64,000 nt of DNA. Source: Eutypa lata. Taxonomy: Eukaryota; Ascomycota; Sordariomycetes; Xylariales; Diatrypaceae. Position numbers and translations under genes: made by a program. Positions 1 to 12,173 of the stretch are shown piece after piece; within the stretch, counting starts at the first letter, position 1, and each line of letters opens with the position of its first letter. Location: NCBI GenBank assembly GCA_022661535.1, contig JAKULF010000009.1, forward strand, positions 2,170,001-2,234,000, given 5' to 3'. The notes below the pieces were generated by a model. It saw only the letters and a program-made list of their open reading frames with translations, was not told the origin of the DNA and made no database searches.

Positions 1-2847
1 ACCACGACCCGGTGGGCCTGGAAGAGGACCCTGAGGAGGACCCTGAGGAGGCCCTTGGGGAGGGCCTCGGTACATGTTAGGCGGATAATTCGGATTGCCC
101 CGACCAGGAGGCATATTGTGTGGAGGCATTCTCTGGGGGAAGCCACCGGGTGGAGGACCACCACGTCCTGGAGGAGGCTGGTTTCCCGGGGTTGTGGGCC
201 GGGAATTGGGCTTTCGCATATCTGGGGTGCCGGTGCGTGGGGGACCTCGGGGTCCAGGAGGTGGGCCCATGTTTTGGTTCAATGGGGATCTTGAACGCTG
301 GTTTGCCAGGTTGTGTTGAGGTGGGGGCAGCCCAGGGGAGCGTGGAAAGTGACTATCCGCTAGAGCTTCACGAGGTCTGGCATTAGCAGACATTCCATCG
401 TTTTTGGCGTTGGCGTGAACAAGTACCGGTGGTGGACCACGTGGGTCACGCTGTTGAGGGGGCGGTCCAGAACGCTCCTCATTTGCAAATTCGTTCGAGT
501 AAACGTCATCGCCGACGGGGACGCCACCTGCTTTGGCCAGCTGTGCAAGCGTGGTACTGGAAAGACGACTGGTGGCACGGCGCAACTCAGGCGCATGGTA
601 AGGCCGGTTGGTAGGCTTCTGGCCTGGAGTATGAGAGAAATCCGGCGGCCGAGAGACTGGTTCAGGAGTTCCCATGTTTAAACGCAAAGCCCCAACCTCA
701 GGAATCGGTGTAGGTTCTGAGTCTGAACTGGTGCGTTCGGGCGTAGAAGCTAGGTCATTCACAAAATTCTGGGCAGGATTAGGTCCACGACCGGAAAGTG
801 GGCTCCTGGCGTAGAGATTGTCCTGGTGAGGGGGTGGTTGCGGTGGTAGGGCAGGGTCCGACGCATTCCTACTGTGACGGGAACCAGCCAGGGGAGAAGG
901 TACATGTTGGCCGGAAGGGGACTCATCTGTTGGAGGAGGGCGGCTGTTGAGAGAAAAGGAGCGGGATGTCCTAGTGGCCGGTGGTGGTGCGTCAGCAAAA
1001 CCAACTCGACCCTTCGCGGCACCGGGAGTCCCTGCTCCGAAGCTGAGTCTCTTGGAGCGGCTGTCCCTACGGCTAGGAGGGGTGCTGCTTCCGCCTTCAT
1101 CGACCGAGTTCATACGAGAGCCCGTCAACTCCTTCAATTTCTTCCTCCATTCTCGTTCACTCCAGCTCGAGCTGCCTTCTGTGAGGATGAGGCTTGAAAC
1201 ATCTAGGATTTCTAGATAGCCATAGCGCTTAGACTTAGGCATAGCGAACATTAGAGATCGTGCATCTAGCACACTTGCAACGAGCTTCCCTGGACGACCA
1301 TACAACCCGAAAGTATCCCACGTAGGAAACAAATACTTCAGCATCATGCCAAAACCACTGAGAGCCGGAGCCACTTCGGGCATTATAAACACGAATCCTT
1401 CGGTAGAGGACGGCGGATCTGCGTGTATCGTAATGTCTCCCTCGATTTTGATGAGCGTAGAGGTGTCGATGAGCGACTTGGCTTGAGGATACAAGGCATA
1501 CGCGGAGTACGAGTCGGTGATGGTGGCTATCGGCAGCATCTTCTTGTGCTTCTTCCCTTCTTTCTTCTGGTCGTAGAACTTGATGTCACCTTTCAGGATA
1601 GGCGCATGAGAGCGGTCGTACGGGGACTTCTTTTTCATCTCTTTCTGCATCTTCATGTACTCTTTCTCATCCGGGGGGGAAATAACACACCAGCAGCGCT
1701 TCCAAGGCATACCGGCACCAAATCTTACTCTGACCCACAGCTCCACGGGGACGCGGGTTCTCTCCATGATGACACCAATGTTGGGTAGCGTCTTACCCTT
1801 ACCAGCTATCAAAGCGCCGGTATAGGCCTCCTGAAGCGAAGAATACTCGAACATGGCGAGCCGAATACCAGCGGTCCATTGAATTAGGGAATGGCGGGAA
1901 TTGAAATGCAGTAGATACCGATTTCGGCCTGCGGTTGAGATACTTAAAATATTCTGAAGCGGTTGTTCCTCATTAGACCTCGTTGGCAGGGAATCAATCT
2001 AGGATCTCTAATCAGCATCATTCCACTTAAATACCATCGAAACATGGCGCTTCTCAGAGCAGGAGTAGAGCCATACCATCTTAATAGATGCATCAGTTAG
2101 GTTGATAAATTTGGGCAGGACTTCGCCATTTTCGCCAGCAGCATCCAATTCGGCGGCATCCCATAGCGACAAGACTGTGCCCACGAGCTGAGCAAAACAT
2201 TCGGTCCATGTGCGATCAGTGTTAGGTTTTCCGTCTACAAATGCGTTAGATAATCATATACCAACTTCAACAGGATATGGGAAGCCGCTATCGGCGAATA
2301 GCAACCAGCCAGCCCGGCTAAATAAAAACATACGTGTGTTTTGATCATCCAACTTCAGGAAATAACCCTCTTGGTAGAGTTTGTTGGCATGCCCATTGAG
2401 AAAGTGAAAGATGGGTTGGAGCTCGGGAATTGTATCTTCGGTGACATCCATCATGAGAGGATTATAAGTAAATACCATAGATAGTGGGCGCGAAGAATTG
2501 CGGTTTCGACCTCGGGAACGATTGCCAGTATTAGATATGGCAGGTTGTGGAGATTCAGTGTTTACAGGCGAGCTGTCATATTCACGTCGCGGCGGTGATA
2601 CTGGGAATGGAGGCGTCGAGGGAGAAGGTTCGTGGAAATTAATCGGTCGAGACCCATCTACGGGGCCGTTGGCGTCGTTAGTCGTAGTCGGGGTGCCGTT
2701 AGTGTAGATAGTACTATGCCTACTAGTGGTGCTATTATAGTCGGGAGAAGAATTCTTCGGGTTCGAAGATTTCCCGTTGACGTGGGGAGTTTTATTATCG
2801 GGCGATGGTGATAATGATAACCTAGGCGAGGCAGACCATTGCGACAT
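1..2847 (-). CDS. CAF120: Caf120/Skg3-like PH-domain protein (C-terminus beyond the window)
   Basis: The encoded protein resembles the fungal Caf120/Skg3 family, whose yeast members are linked to the CCR4-NOT complex and to bud-neck/cell-wall functions. Model: exon 1 2847-2334, intron 2333-2235, exon 2 2234-2077, intron 2076-1999 (78 nt, GTATGG donor), exon 3 from 1998 past the window edge. The joined product has about 890 residues in the window. Residues 1-120 are Ser/Pro/Asn-rich. From about residue 130 a PH-like region includes YQEGYFLKLDDQNT, TWTECFAQLVGTVLSLWDAA and, after intron 2, STAGRNRYLLHFNSRHSLIQW. The last several hundred residues are Pro/Ser/Arg-rich and end in PQGPPQGP repeats at the window edge. 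The start is the first ATG before MSQWSASP. An upstream exon cannot be excluded. Identification rests on remembered family motifs. Confidence 0.8.
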
Positions 2848-5800
2848 AAACGAGAGCACTGTGCGTCGAGAAAATGGGGATTAGTACATACAACCAACTG
2901 ACCCGCAATAACTGTGATTATCACTAGGGCCTGGTAAAAATGAGCATGGAAAAGGACAAGGTTTGTTGAACAATGCGATATTGGGAGGGGAGCTATTCAA
3001 TGCCGAAGCTTACACTCCAAAATAGGAAATTAAGCTTAGAAAACCTGACGTAGAGAAATACAAATGACAACAAGTTGTTATGGCAGATGATGACCAATGT
3101 AATGAAGGTGTATTGTACCTAAGTATGTAAGAAGAGGGGAGGGATGGCTATGACGGGACCGACAGAAGAGAAGATAGAGAGAGAACACCTATACAGCTAT
3201 AGCGAGAATAGGTATGTATGGTATGCAGAGTTATTGATCGCCAAGGCAATGTAACACTAAAACTTGACATCAAGTGACTTTGAGAGATTGGACTAGACTA
3301 ATAACAAGCAACGACACACAAAGACAAACCAACGCATTGCTAGTTGGTCATTTGTGGCGGTCTGCTGCTGCTTCGGTCTGAACAATTCGAATATGCATCC
3401 TCAGCTACATATAAAAAAAAAGTATTCAAAAAAAAAAAAGACAGGGGTACGCAAATCCGACATGCTCTATACGCTCTATACAACGTATAGGGTAATTACA
3501 TCAGAAGGGGCTTAGGTGCTATACCAAGCTAAGGTAAAGTGTTGGATGGGGCATCTCTGCGTTGATCGTATTCCCTTTGCCTTTCCAAGCGGCCGTGTTT
3601 GCCGGTTTGCTGATTCAAGCAGCTTTGAATTTGAATTTGGACTCTGGGTGTCAAAGCTTGGGGGAGACTAGGAGGGGATATGGTATCATAATGGCTGTCT
3701 CGGCGCGAAAAAGAAGTGGAAATAGCGCAGCACAGGTGAACTTTCAGGGATGTCTGTCTACGTAGTTCGTAGTTCAAATCCAACGATGCTCTGGGGAGAT
3801 CTGCGTGCGTAGATGCATGCGTAATAGCGACCCAACTCAAGAAGGAAAGGAAAAAAATAAGACAAAAAAAGCAAAAGTCAAAAATTTACTTACCTCGATT
3901 TTTCCGACCCATTTTGACCTCCAAGTCACCTCTAAACCACCTTGTAAAACACTTCTACCACCATCTACCCAGTCGTCCGAACACTGCGAGGGGTTCTTGG
4001 TACCGAACTCTAATTCCGCTGAGCGAGCGCTCCAACTTCAGCGCAACGCAAAGAGTCGTCGTCGACAAGCCGAGCAAACGGCTGGCGGGTCCCACAAGGG
4101 ACGTCTGGGCCGAGATTGCTCCCCAATTTTGCAACGTACGTAGAACGCAAACCGACTGCGCAAGTAGGTAGACAAGTATCACTGTAGGTTCCAGGTCGGT
4201 GGTTCAATTAATAGGCGAATGTCACTTTTGCTTGGCGATGAATCGGACGAAGTTAAAAAGGGCGAATTCGAAGTTTAACGAAGTAGGGAAATTCGGATGA
4301 AAGAACGATAGCGAAATAATAGAAATAGTATCAGAATCAAGCAAAGGAAAATTCCAGCAGACAACAAGATGGTTCACGCCAGAGGAGTGGGCGGAGAGGC
4401 TGGTTTTGTAGCTCTTCCGTTATATCTGAAATCCAGCCAGACAGAAACCAATACGAGAAGGTGGGACGTCAGAAAAGGGTAAAGACCACACTCGGAAACC
4501 GGGATCTACCGCTTCGTGACGCGATGTCTTCGGACCAACTTAAAAATAAAGTTGGCAGAAGCCTATTTTCACTATTGGGTGTAGCTTCGCACTTTTTGAT
4601 AGCGTCTCTTGAAAATAATATTTCACAAGTTAAGAATAAGTAATAAGGTAAGGTTATTGACAGAGAAGGCTTTAGAATTACGTAGTCAAGGAGATATTGA
4701 TGGAGCAAAAGGCTGGGGACATTTGAGCGATCCGACCCTGATCCGTAGGCACAGAATGCAGGTGTGTACAATACACACTATGTAAGCAGGTCAGGCACGG
4801 AGCCGATTTGGAATTACCTCAGCGTATCGCTTGCCCTTGGCTAGACCTCGCTGTTCGGATTGCCTATTATTATCATAGAATTCTCATCTTTTTGTAGGAG
4901 GTCCGGATGTACCGGACCACCATAATACCGGTCTTTAGTCTGGCCAAGACCTAACACACTGGAGCGCCTATCGGTCATGCCCCATGCCAGGCCTAGTAAA
5001 CAAATGCCCTTGATGCCTTTCAGAAAACGACGCAAATATTAAACATTATGGGGGCAAGTGACTATAGACATGGAATGGAACATCAACAGCTAGCCAGATT
5101 GAAGATTCTTATTATCGCGAGTCAGGCTCCTAATTGTGACTACAGGCCAGCCATCAAAGTTGTCAAGGTTATTGTAGTCGTTTCTTGGCTGATTGACACA
5201 GGCATTGATATTGAGGCTGATCTTTAGTATGAGAACAGGGCGGGTACTACGTCAGAGGTTAGGCACTATTTCAATCATCAAACTATGTCTTCTGTACGAA
5301 GTAGAACTCTCCTGTTGCAGCTATGCCTACCAAATAGATAATTATAGAAAGAGGTATTGGTATTATTTCATGACAACCTTCACACTTGCTCCATTTCTAT
5401 CCTTTAAACTTTGTCCTCGTTTACCGCGTATTATTCATACCTACCTATACGAAAAGTCTTATCTGGGCAGTCTTTCTGGGCAGACTAACTAAAAACTGCA
5501 TCCCATGCGGATCCGCGACTTGACTACATCAGTACCTAAGGCTTGCTTGGCTCTATGGTAACTAGTAACGCCTCCATTAAGGAAGTCGGAGACTAGGTAT
5601 GTACAGCTAATCGATCCACGGTATAACGATATGATGCCAGCATCATCTTGGCAGCACTACATCTTCAGCCTAAGTAGGGAATGCCAGAGGCTGTATTTGG
5701 TTCAATAAGGTAGTCAGTTTGCACACGTTTCGAGCGTCGTATGCTAAGGTGTACGATCCCCCTATAACTAGGCAAGTAAGCTTATAAAATACTCGCAGCT

Positions 5801-7938
5801 TACACCACTAAGCAGAATTTTATAACCCTTGCGGCATGTATATGCGGGCTGCCGTGAACAAGCCGCCTCGATGTAACCAGGAAGATAATTATAACTACAC
5901 GCCTACATCTTGAGCCAATCTAGCCTGGCTAGTCGGTACATAGGTATGCAATACCACCGCGTCCTCACATTTCTTTGAAAAGGGCCTCCAAAGAGCCTCA
6001 TAAACTCCGAGCTGCGGTATATAAGTATGTGTCCTTAATGTGTCCTTAGGACTACTTACGGGAAGAAAGAAAAAAGAAAGAAACAAGATATGTGAGATCA
6101 CTATGTCTGTGTGTGAACCAAGTTGATATGTCGTTTAAAAAGAAGACGCTGCGCCACTGTTACTACCGCCCCAACATCCCCAGGAATCTTCTCCGGCCGG
6201 TAACCTCCTAGCGAAATTTTACTAAGAGTGGGCTTCAAAATATAAGGGCCCAAGAATGTGATGCTGGCCACATATGTATGGTGGTTGGTGAACACGGCTT
6301 TTGCTTTTGGACCCCTATTGGTAGTATTATTGGTAGTATTTGGTAATAAGAAGTATACATGTATGCATGTGTAATGTCAAGGTTGTCTGTCATCAGCTAA
6401 GCCCCGAATCCCACGCCTTCTGAATTGCTGAGTACGTACGCAAACGCGTAAACATGCTGGAGAACTCTATTAATCTCATACATAGGTAGTACGTAGGAAA
6501 TTTCCATTCTCCATTAGTGAGTTACACTTGTATCTCCATATTTACGACGGACATTCACTATTTGCTAGTGGTTGAGAACCGCGTTTTTTTTTATTTACCA
6601 TGTTAGCACAATTCCTTAAGGCCTACGGATTTTCTCAACCCCCCCTTACGTCATGCGCTTGATAATACCGGGTGGTGGGTAGTAGCGTTGCTAGATTGCG
6701 ACGCTAGAGTTTAACTGAATACCAACTAGAGATCTTCCAGCTGTGCCAGCTTGGCATCCTCACCGACAAGGGATTCCTGATTTGTATCCAGTCGGCCAGT
6801 ACAGGCCAGGACGGTATATTTATACCCGAAGTAGTATTATTGTGCATTTGGCCGTACCTTAGTAATCCCGACGACTGCTCCCCCCCCCTTTATTTGAATC
6901 ATTTACCAGTGATAGGTCGCCTGATCTTGAATCTGTATATATGTCTCATCAAGGTGACAGTACCTCGTTCCAGTGGTGTGATGATTTGTATGGTAAACAT
7001 TCCTCGAGATCATTTGGTAGGTATGTACACTCTAATGCTTGAAATAATGTAAGCCGAAACCGTCAGAATTACTTCCTGGAAACCTTTGACAAGGGCTCGC
7101 ATAATACTTTCGAAACTGTTTATATACTTAAATATTTTACACAAAAGCACTTGTTCAAAAGTATCGTGATAGTAATCCCGGCGTTGATCACATATACTGC
7201 CTATCGGTAGCCATTCCGTACCGACTAACGTTTCGGCTAACAATTATTCAAGCATCGACGTGTAGTAGATGTTGAAATGTGTCGTACAGGATGCCAGGAT
7301 GTTGACGCGGTGCGCGGGAAGCTGAGCCTGTCGATCCTACGTTTGAAAACGTGTTGATGAGCGCTATAAATTTCAGAAATTCTCCACGTCAACTCAGTGA
7401 GACTTTTGCTACGTATATATTTGACTAATATTATAAGGACTAGAGTGTCACGAATTTTGAAATGTATATTATAGAATGCTAGATATGCTACAGCCCCGAG
7501 GTTATACACGTCTGGTCTTAGATGTAGCGTGCTTCTCGTGCTTGTCACTCATCGATTTTCCACCTAGAATAAAATTATTTGAAGTTCTCTTCCTACATGA
7601 TATAGAACTACCTACCTAAAAGTGATGTCATTCGCCCGATGTATCGCAAAGACGAAAAAAGCTTTACTACGTAGTACCTAGAGTTATAAAGTTGCATTAT
7701 CTTGCCTAGATCCGTATAGGTATAGGGTCCGAGTGCGGATAGATTTTATCAATGCCAAGCCAACAAATGTGCCTCTTAACTCAATCTAGTACTTCGTAGA
7801 TCTTCTTATCGTACTATTCTACCCATCAGCACCACAAGCTCCCAAGTCCTCTGATTTTGTATTCTGATGCCTAAGCTACCTAGGTAGTGTAGCTGTCTTC
7901 CAACAACGTTGAACTTCTCTGTGGACCACGTCGTGGGG
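2848..7938. other. Gene-free intergenic DNA
   Basis: About 5 kb between the divergent Caf120-like and PP2C genes. Short open frames occur on both strands but have no start context, splice structure or family motifs. Poly-A runs lie near 3412-3440. The part nearest each gene presumably holds promoter and 5' leader sequence. No RNA gene or mobile element was recognised. Confidence 0.5.
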
Positions 7939-9284
7939 ATGAGAGCGCCTCTTCCTCTGTTAGCATACGGATCGAACCCGCTGCGCTATCTTCGCATAGT
8001 CTCCCCACAACCGCCGAAGCGATGTCGTCTACCCGCAAACCATCAAGCCCGCCGCCATAATCATGGTGCAGCATCGCGATCACCGCCACCCTCATCCTCC
8101 TCCTCCACCTCCGGAGGCGACACACCTCCTCTAGCCGAATCCTGCCCCAAGCTGCCGTTCCGCTTCGAGACCGGCTTCGCTCTTTTCGCAAAACGAACCC
8201 CGCGACCGTTTCCCCCACCGTTCCTATCGCCGCCGTCGGGCTCGTTCTCGGACCCCCTCAGCACTCACCACCAGAGTCGCGACAAGCGCGTGTATGTCGG
8301 CGGCGAGTTGATTCGCGGGTGGACCAACGGGGACGATGCAGTATACGCGAGCGACCATTTCATATGCGCCAACGATGGGGTAGGCGCATGGTCGGCACGA
8401 CCGAGAGGCCATGCAGGGTACTACTGTCCGAATACGTGTACGGCTCTCATACAGTTACTAACGGCAAACCTAGACTATGGTCGAGACTGATATTGCATTT
8501 CTGGGTGGCTGCGATGCAGGAAGACCTCGTCAAGCCACGGCCCGAAGGCCAAGCGTACCATCCAGACCCTGTGCAATACTTACAAGAGGCGTACGAGCGC
8601 ACAATCGAAGCTACAGCCGAAGGCAATGATTGCCTGGGGACAACAACAGCAACGGGCGCACAGCTTTTCTACAAAGGTGACTCCAGTGGCTCGACACCTA
8701 CTGCGACGCCTCTCTTATACGTGACCAATCTCGGCGATTCGCAGGTCATAGTGGTCCGGGCCAAGGGACACAAATTGGTTTACAAATCTACAGAGCAATG
8801 GCACTGGTTCGACTGCCCGAGACAGCTTGGGACGAATAGCCCGGATACGCCGACCGAGAACGCCGTCGTGGATACGGTCGAGCTCCAAGAAGGCGACGTC
8901 GTGCTGGCCATGTCTGACGGCGTCATTGACAATCTATGGGCACACGAAATAGTGGAGAATGTATCTAAGAGCATCGAGCGCTGGGAGGCAGGCGAAGGCG
9001 GGCCAGTTGGGGGAGACCGCGCTCACGGCACAAACGGAGGGATGACCTTCGTTGCGGAAGAGCTGGTGAAGGCTGCCAAGCAGATCGCTCTTGACCCCTT
9101 TGCTGAGAGCCCCTTCATGGAGCGCGCTATCGACGAGGGGCTGGCCAGTGAAGGAGGTAAGTGACGTTTGATTGCCCTGCCAACTCAGTAGCTACCTAAC
9201 TTTACATACTGAAACACTCTATAACTAGGCAAACTCGACGATATCAGCGTTGTTGCCGGCTTATGCCGGCGCAACGCAAGTTGA
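7939..9284 (+). CDS. PP2C-family protein phosphatase, Ptc7/azr1-like
   Basis: A metal-dependent Ser/Thr phosphatase of the PP2C (PPM) fold, closest to the Ptc7/azr1 branch, which in yeast is mitochondrial. Model: exons 7939-8417, 8474-9156, 9229-9284 (introns 56 and 72 nt), 405 residues. The start is the first ATG in frame. The first ~45 residues are Arg-rich with almost no acidic residues and look like a mitochondrial presequence; a Ser/Pro linker follows. PP2C motifs in order: GDDAVYAS and FICANDGVGAWS (metal-binding Asp/Gly), CLGTTTATGAQL, LYVTNLGDSQVIVVR, DVVLAMSDGVIDNLW, and in the last exon DDISVVAG. All expected acidic metal ligands are present. A small disordered insert lies around GEGGPVGGDRAHG. 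The last exon encodes only 18 residues but carries the final DD motif, which supports the second intron. Confidence 0.88.
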
Positions 9285-9766
9285 ATTTACCCCGGAATCG
9301 TCAGACATGCACCTTCTTAGCTAAGTCTATTTTTGGTGCTATATAGGCACAAGAGGGTTCTCATAATGCGTTGTTTAATGCTTTGCAATTATCATAGGAG
9401 ACCATAGGGTGTTAAGTAGCGACAGGTAGATGGTTACATTGCATGGCGTTTTGGAGCTTGAAGATGCTATGGCGCTACATACGCGTTACAGGGATTATCA
9501 AGCGGCGTAGGCATATGTAGTGGGGCCCTGCACTACGATAAGCTTATCAAATCTCAATTGTTTAATTTTTTGTACATAGAAGCAAGCAACATTTGATTCA
9601 GATATTCTACTCTGGGTTGTTTTTCTCGACACTCAATAAGACACCGTTTTTAAAGTGACAACTCGGATCCCACCATCATATCCTTCTCAATCTCTATAGA
9701 GCGAATACTTTCGGAAGAAACACCCGCGATCGTTTCCGAAACCCGAGGAAACTCGGCGTCGCAACG
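9285..9766. other. Intergenic spacer before UTP23
   Basis: About 480 bp between two tandem plus-strand genes. It should contain the 3' UTR of the phosphatase gene and the promoter of the Utp23 gene. No specific element was recognised. Confidence 0.5.
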
Positions 9767-10876
9767 ATGCCTCGAGCCAAGAGATCCAAGCAGTACCGCA
9801 AGCTCATGAACCAGTTTGCCATAGGTTTCAACTTTCACGTCCCTTACCAAGTTCTCGTCGATGCAGACTTCCTGGCAGAGTCGATGAGGTGTAAGATGGA
9901 GATTATACGCCGGTTAGAAGACACACTACACGGCCAGGTCAAGCCTTGTAAGACTTCCTTCTACAGACTGCATCCTGCTTGCTACCTAAGCAGATCCTAA
10001 CAAGAGATTCATAGTAATAACACAATGCTCAATGCGACACGTGAGTAATTACTTCTTGGCAACTCTACATTTCACCCGATCTCCTCACGACGTATAATGA
10101 AGCATTTGCTCAAAGCAGACCTTGTCATTTTTGCTAACAATACATGTCACCACGCCCAGCTCTACGCCCGCAACTCCGAGCCCGGGGTCCCACAAGCCAT
10201 CGAGCTAGCGAAGACGCATTTCGAGCGCCGGCGGTGCGGCCACCACCCGGACCAGTACCCGGAGCCCCTCAGCGCGCACGAGTGCATTCACTCGGTAGTC
10301 GACCCCAAGCAGAGCGGCGTCAACAAGCACCGCTACGTGTGCGCCGTCAACGACGACGGCGTGCGCGCGTCGCTGCGGCGCATCCCCGGCGTGCCCCTGA
10401 TCTTCATCCGGCGCTCGGTCGTGCTCATGGAGCCCATGGCCACGGCCACAGCCAAGGCGCGGTCGGCCGAGGAGCGCAGGAAGTTCAGAGCCGAGATCAG
10501 GATGCCGGGCGGGAAGCGGAAGCGCGACGAGGACGATGATGATTCCGGGGATGATAAAGGTGCGGTAAAGGGAGGAGCAGAGGGTGACGGCACGGCCGCG
10601 GCAGCGAAGCCAGAGAAGAAGAAAAAGAAGAAGAGCGGTCCGAAGGGCCCGAATCCCCTGGCGGTCAAGAAGAAGAAGAAGCCAACTCAGCCCGAGAGCA
10701 GACCGAAGACGGAGGAGGGGGCGGAGGGGATAGCTACGGCCGGGGGTGATGATGCTACATCAGAACAAGCCAAGAAAAAACGGAAGCGGAAGCATAAGAG
10801 CAGCGCTGTGGACGGGGAGAATACTGCATCTACTGAGGGTGGAACGAGGACTCCCATCACGAATTCCGAAGAATAG
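9767..10876 (+). CDS. UTP23: rRNA-processing protein Utp23
   Basis: Utp23 is a nucleolar small-subunit processome protein with a degenerate PIN domain and a zinc finger, needed for early 18S pre-rRNA processing and snR30 release. Model: exon 1 9767-9947, intron 9948-10014, micro-exon 10015-10040 (26 nt), intron 10041-10159, exon 3 10160-10876; 307 residues. The product opens MPRAKRSKQYRKLMNQ. PIN landmarks: PYQVLVDADFLAESM, LITQCSMRHLYARN (rebuilt across both introns), a Cys/His segment RRRCGHHPDQYPEPLSAHEC consistent with the Utp23 zinc finger, then NKHRYVCAV and GVPLIFIRRSVVLMEP. Residues from about 165 are Lys/Glu-rich with KKKKKK tracts, as usual for nucleolar proteins. Both introns carry CTAAC-type branch sites. 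The micro-exon is required to restore the conserved ITQCSMRHLY block. Confidence 0.93.
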
Positions 10877-12173
10877 GGGGATATCACCGTTACTCTCGTC
10901 TTGGTAGATAAAATGTGGAAGCCGCCACTCCTACGTTATATGTTGCGAAGGAGCTGGTTAGGGGACCCTATCTATTCTCTATATTTCTAGTGTTTAAAGG
11001 CGCAAATGATACCACCATCATGTATATAATCCGAACCTCAGTTGTACAGGCTTACATTTTCCCGGTTGTTCTCGAGACAAGGCCATGCATTTCTCTATCT
11101 CTAGATCCACTTACTCGGTATATCAGTAATTCAAGCAAAGTCAATATTGACATAGCAATTTACTATGCCAGTAGAAAGTAATATCAGTATAGCGTTCGTA
11201 TGTACATACCTAGTCATTATTCGTAGAGACGGCTGACCGGCACTGCTAGTCGAACCAAGGCTGTCCTGTCACGGCACCACGGCTAAGCAGTCACGCCAGT
11301 AGGTACGCAAGCCGTGGGTCAAATAATGTGATGATGGTATACAGGCCTATCCAACTGCACTGACCGCTTAGAGCTCTAGTTAGCTGGTAGTTATATCCGT
11401 CGTGCATACCTTCGTGCAGCTAGCTAGCTGGCGTTATGACTTCAATTGAGCTGATGAGATAATGCATGTAGCAATGCCTTGTATTGTGTCTACATACCCC
11501 TCCTAAAAGTCGTTAATGCCTGACCACCTGTAGTGACCACTAACCTGGCTAGTCTAGGCCCTCGTGTCCACAAAAAGGACCGCTGACATTGCGCCATAGA
11601 GGGTACGTAACTCCCGGCTTGTTGAAAGAGGCGGTGCCCATATTGAAGGAAGACTTGGTGGAAATAATTATCGTATCAGTTTTTTGTTTGTCGTATCAAA
11701 TGGTTTGAAAGGCTTTGTTGGGTATGTAGCTAGTTTACTCTCCCTCTATATCGTTCCTGAGTAAATCATTATTTTCTCTGCACATACGAGGATTCATAAG
11801 AAGGAGAGTGCATTATCAGGTTTATGTTGTACTCTACTCTTACTTCGTAGTGCTACCTTGAAGACCCGAGAGATATGTACATAGCGGACAAGCTAAACCT
11901 GGTTGAACAAGGAGACCCCTGAAAAAATACACTAACGTTATCGCATTTCTTTTGAGCTGTGGGGAAAAGTCGAGACTTTTGTTGGAGCCATTGGAGTCTC
12001 GGACGGACATCGCCAAACATACTGCATAGCAGGGCTTATTACCTATCACCTGGAATGCCCGAAACCGATGAACCACAGCTACCACTCTAGATACGAAACC
12101 ACAGAAACAGTCGAACAACATAAATATTAATACCGTTTACGGTATCGATGAAAAACGGAAGAGCAAAATCCAA
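10877..12173. other. Intergenic DNA
   Basis: About 1.3 kb between two plus-strand genes, AT-leaning, with no convincing coding frame or RNA gene. The distal part is presumably the promoter and leader of the DUF726 gene. Confidence 0.5.

Noticed and set aside
1999..2034. A 36-nt intron (GTATTT...CTAG) in the Caf120-like gene
   Set aside because: Too short for a fungal intron. A donor 42 nt further upstream (GTATGG at 2076) gives a normal 78-nt intron and joins ASIKM directly to IDSLPTRS, which fits the remembered family sequence.
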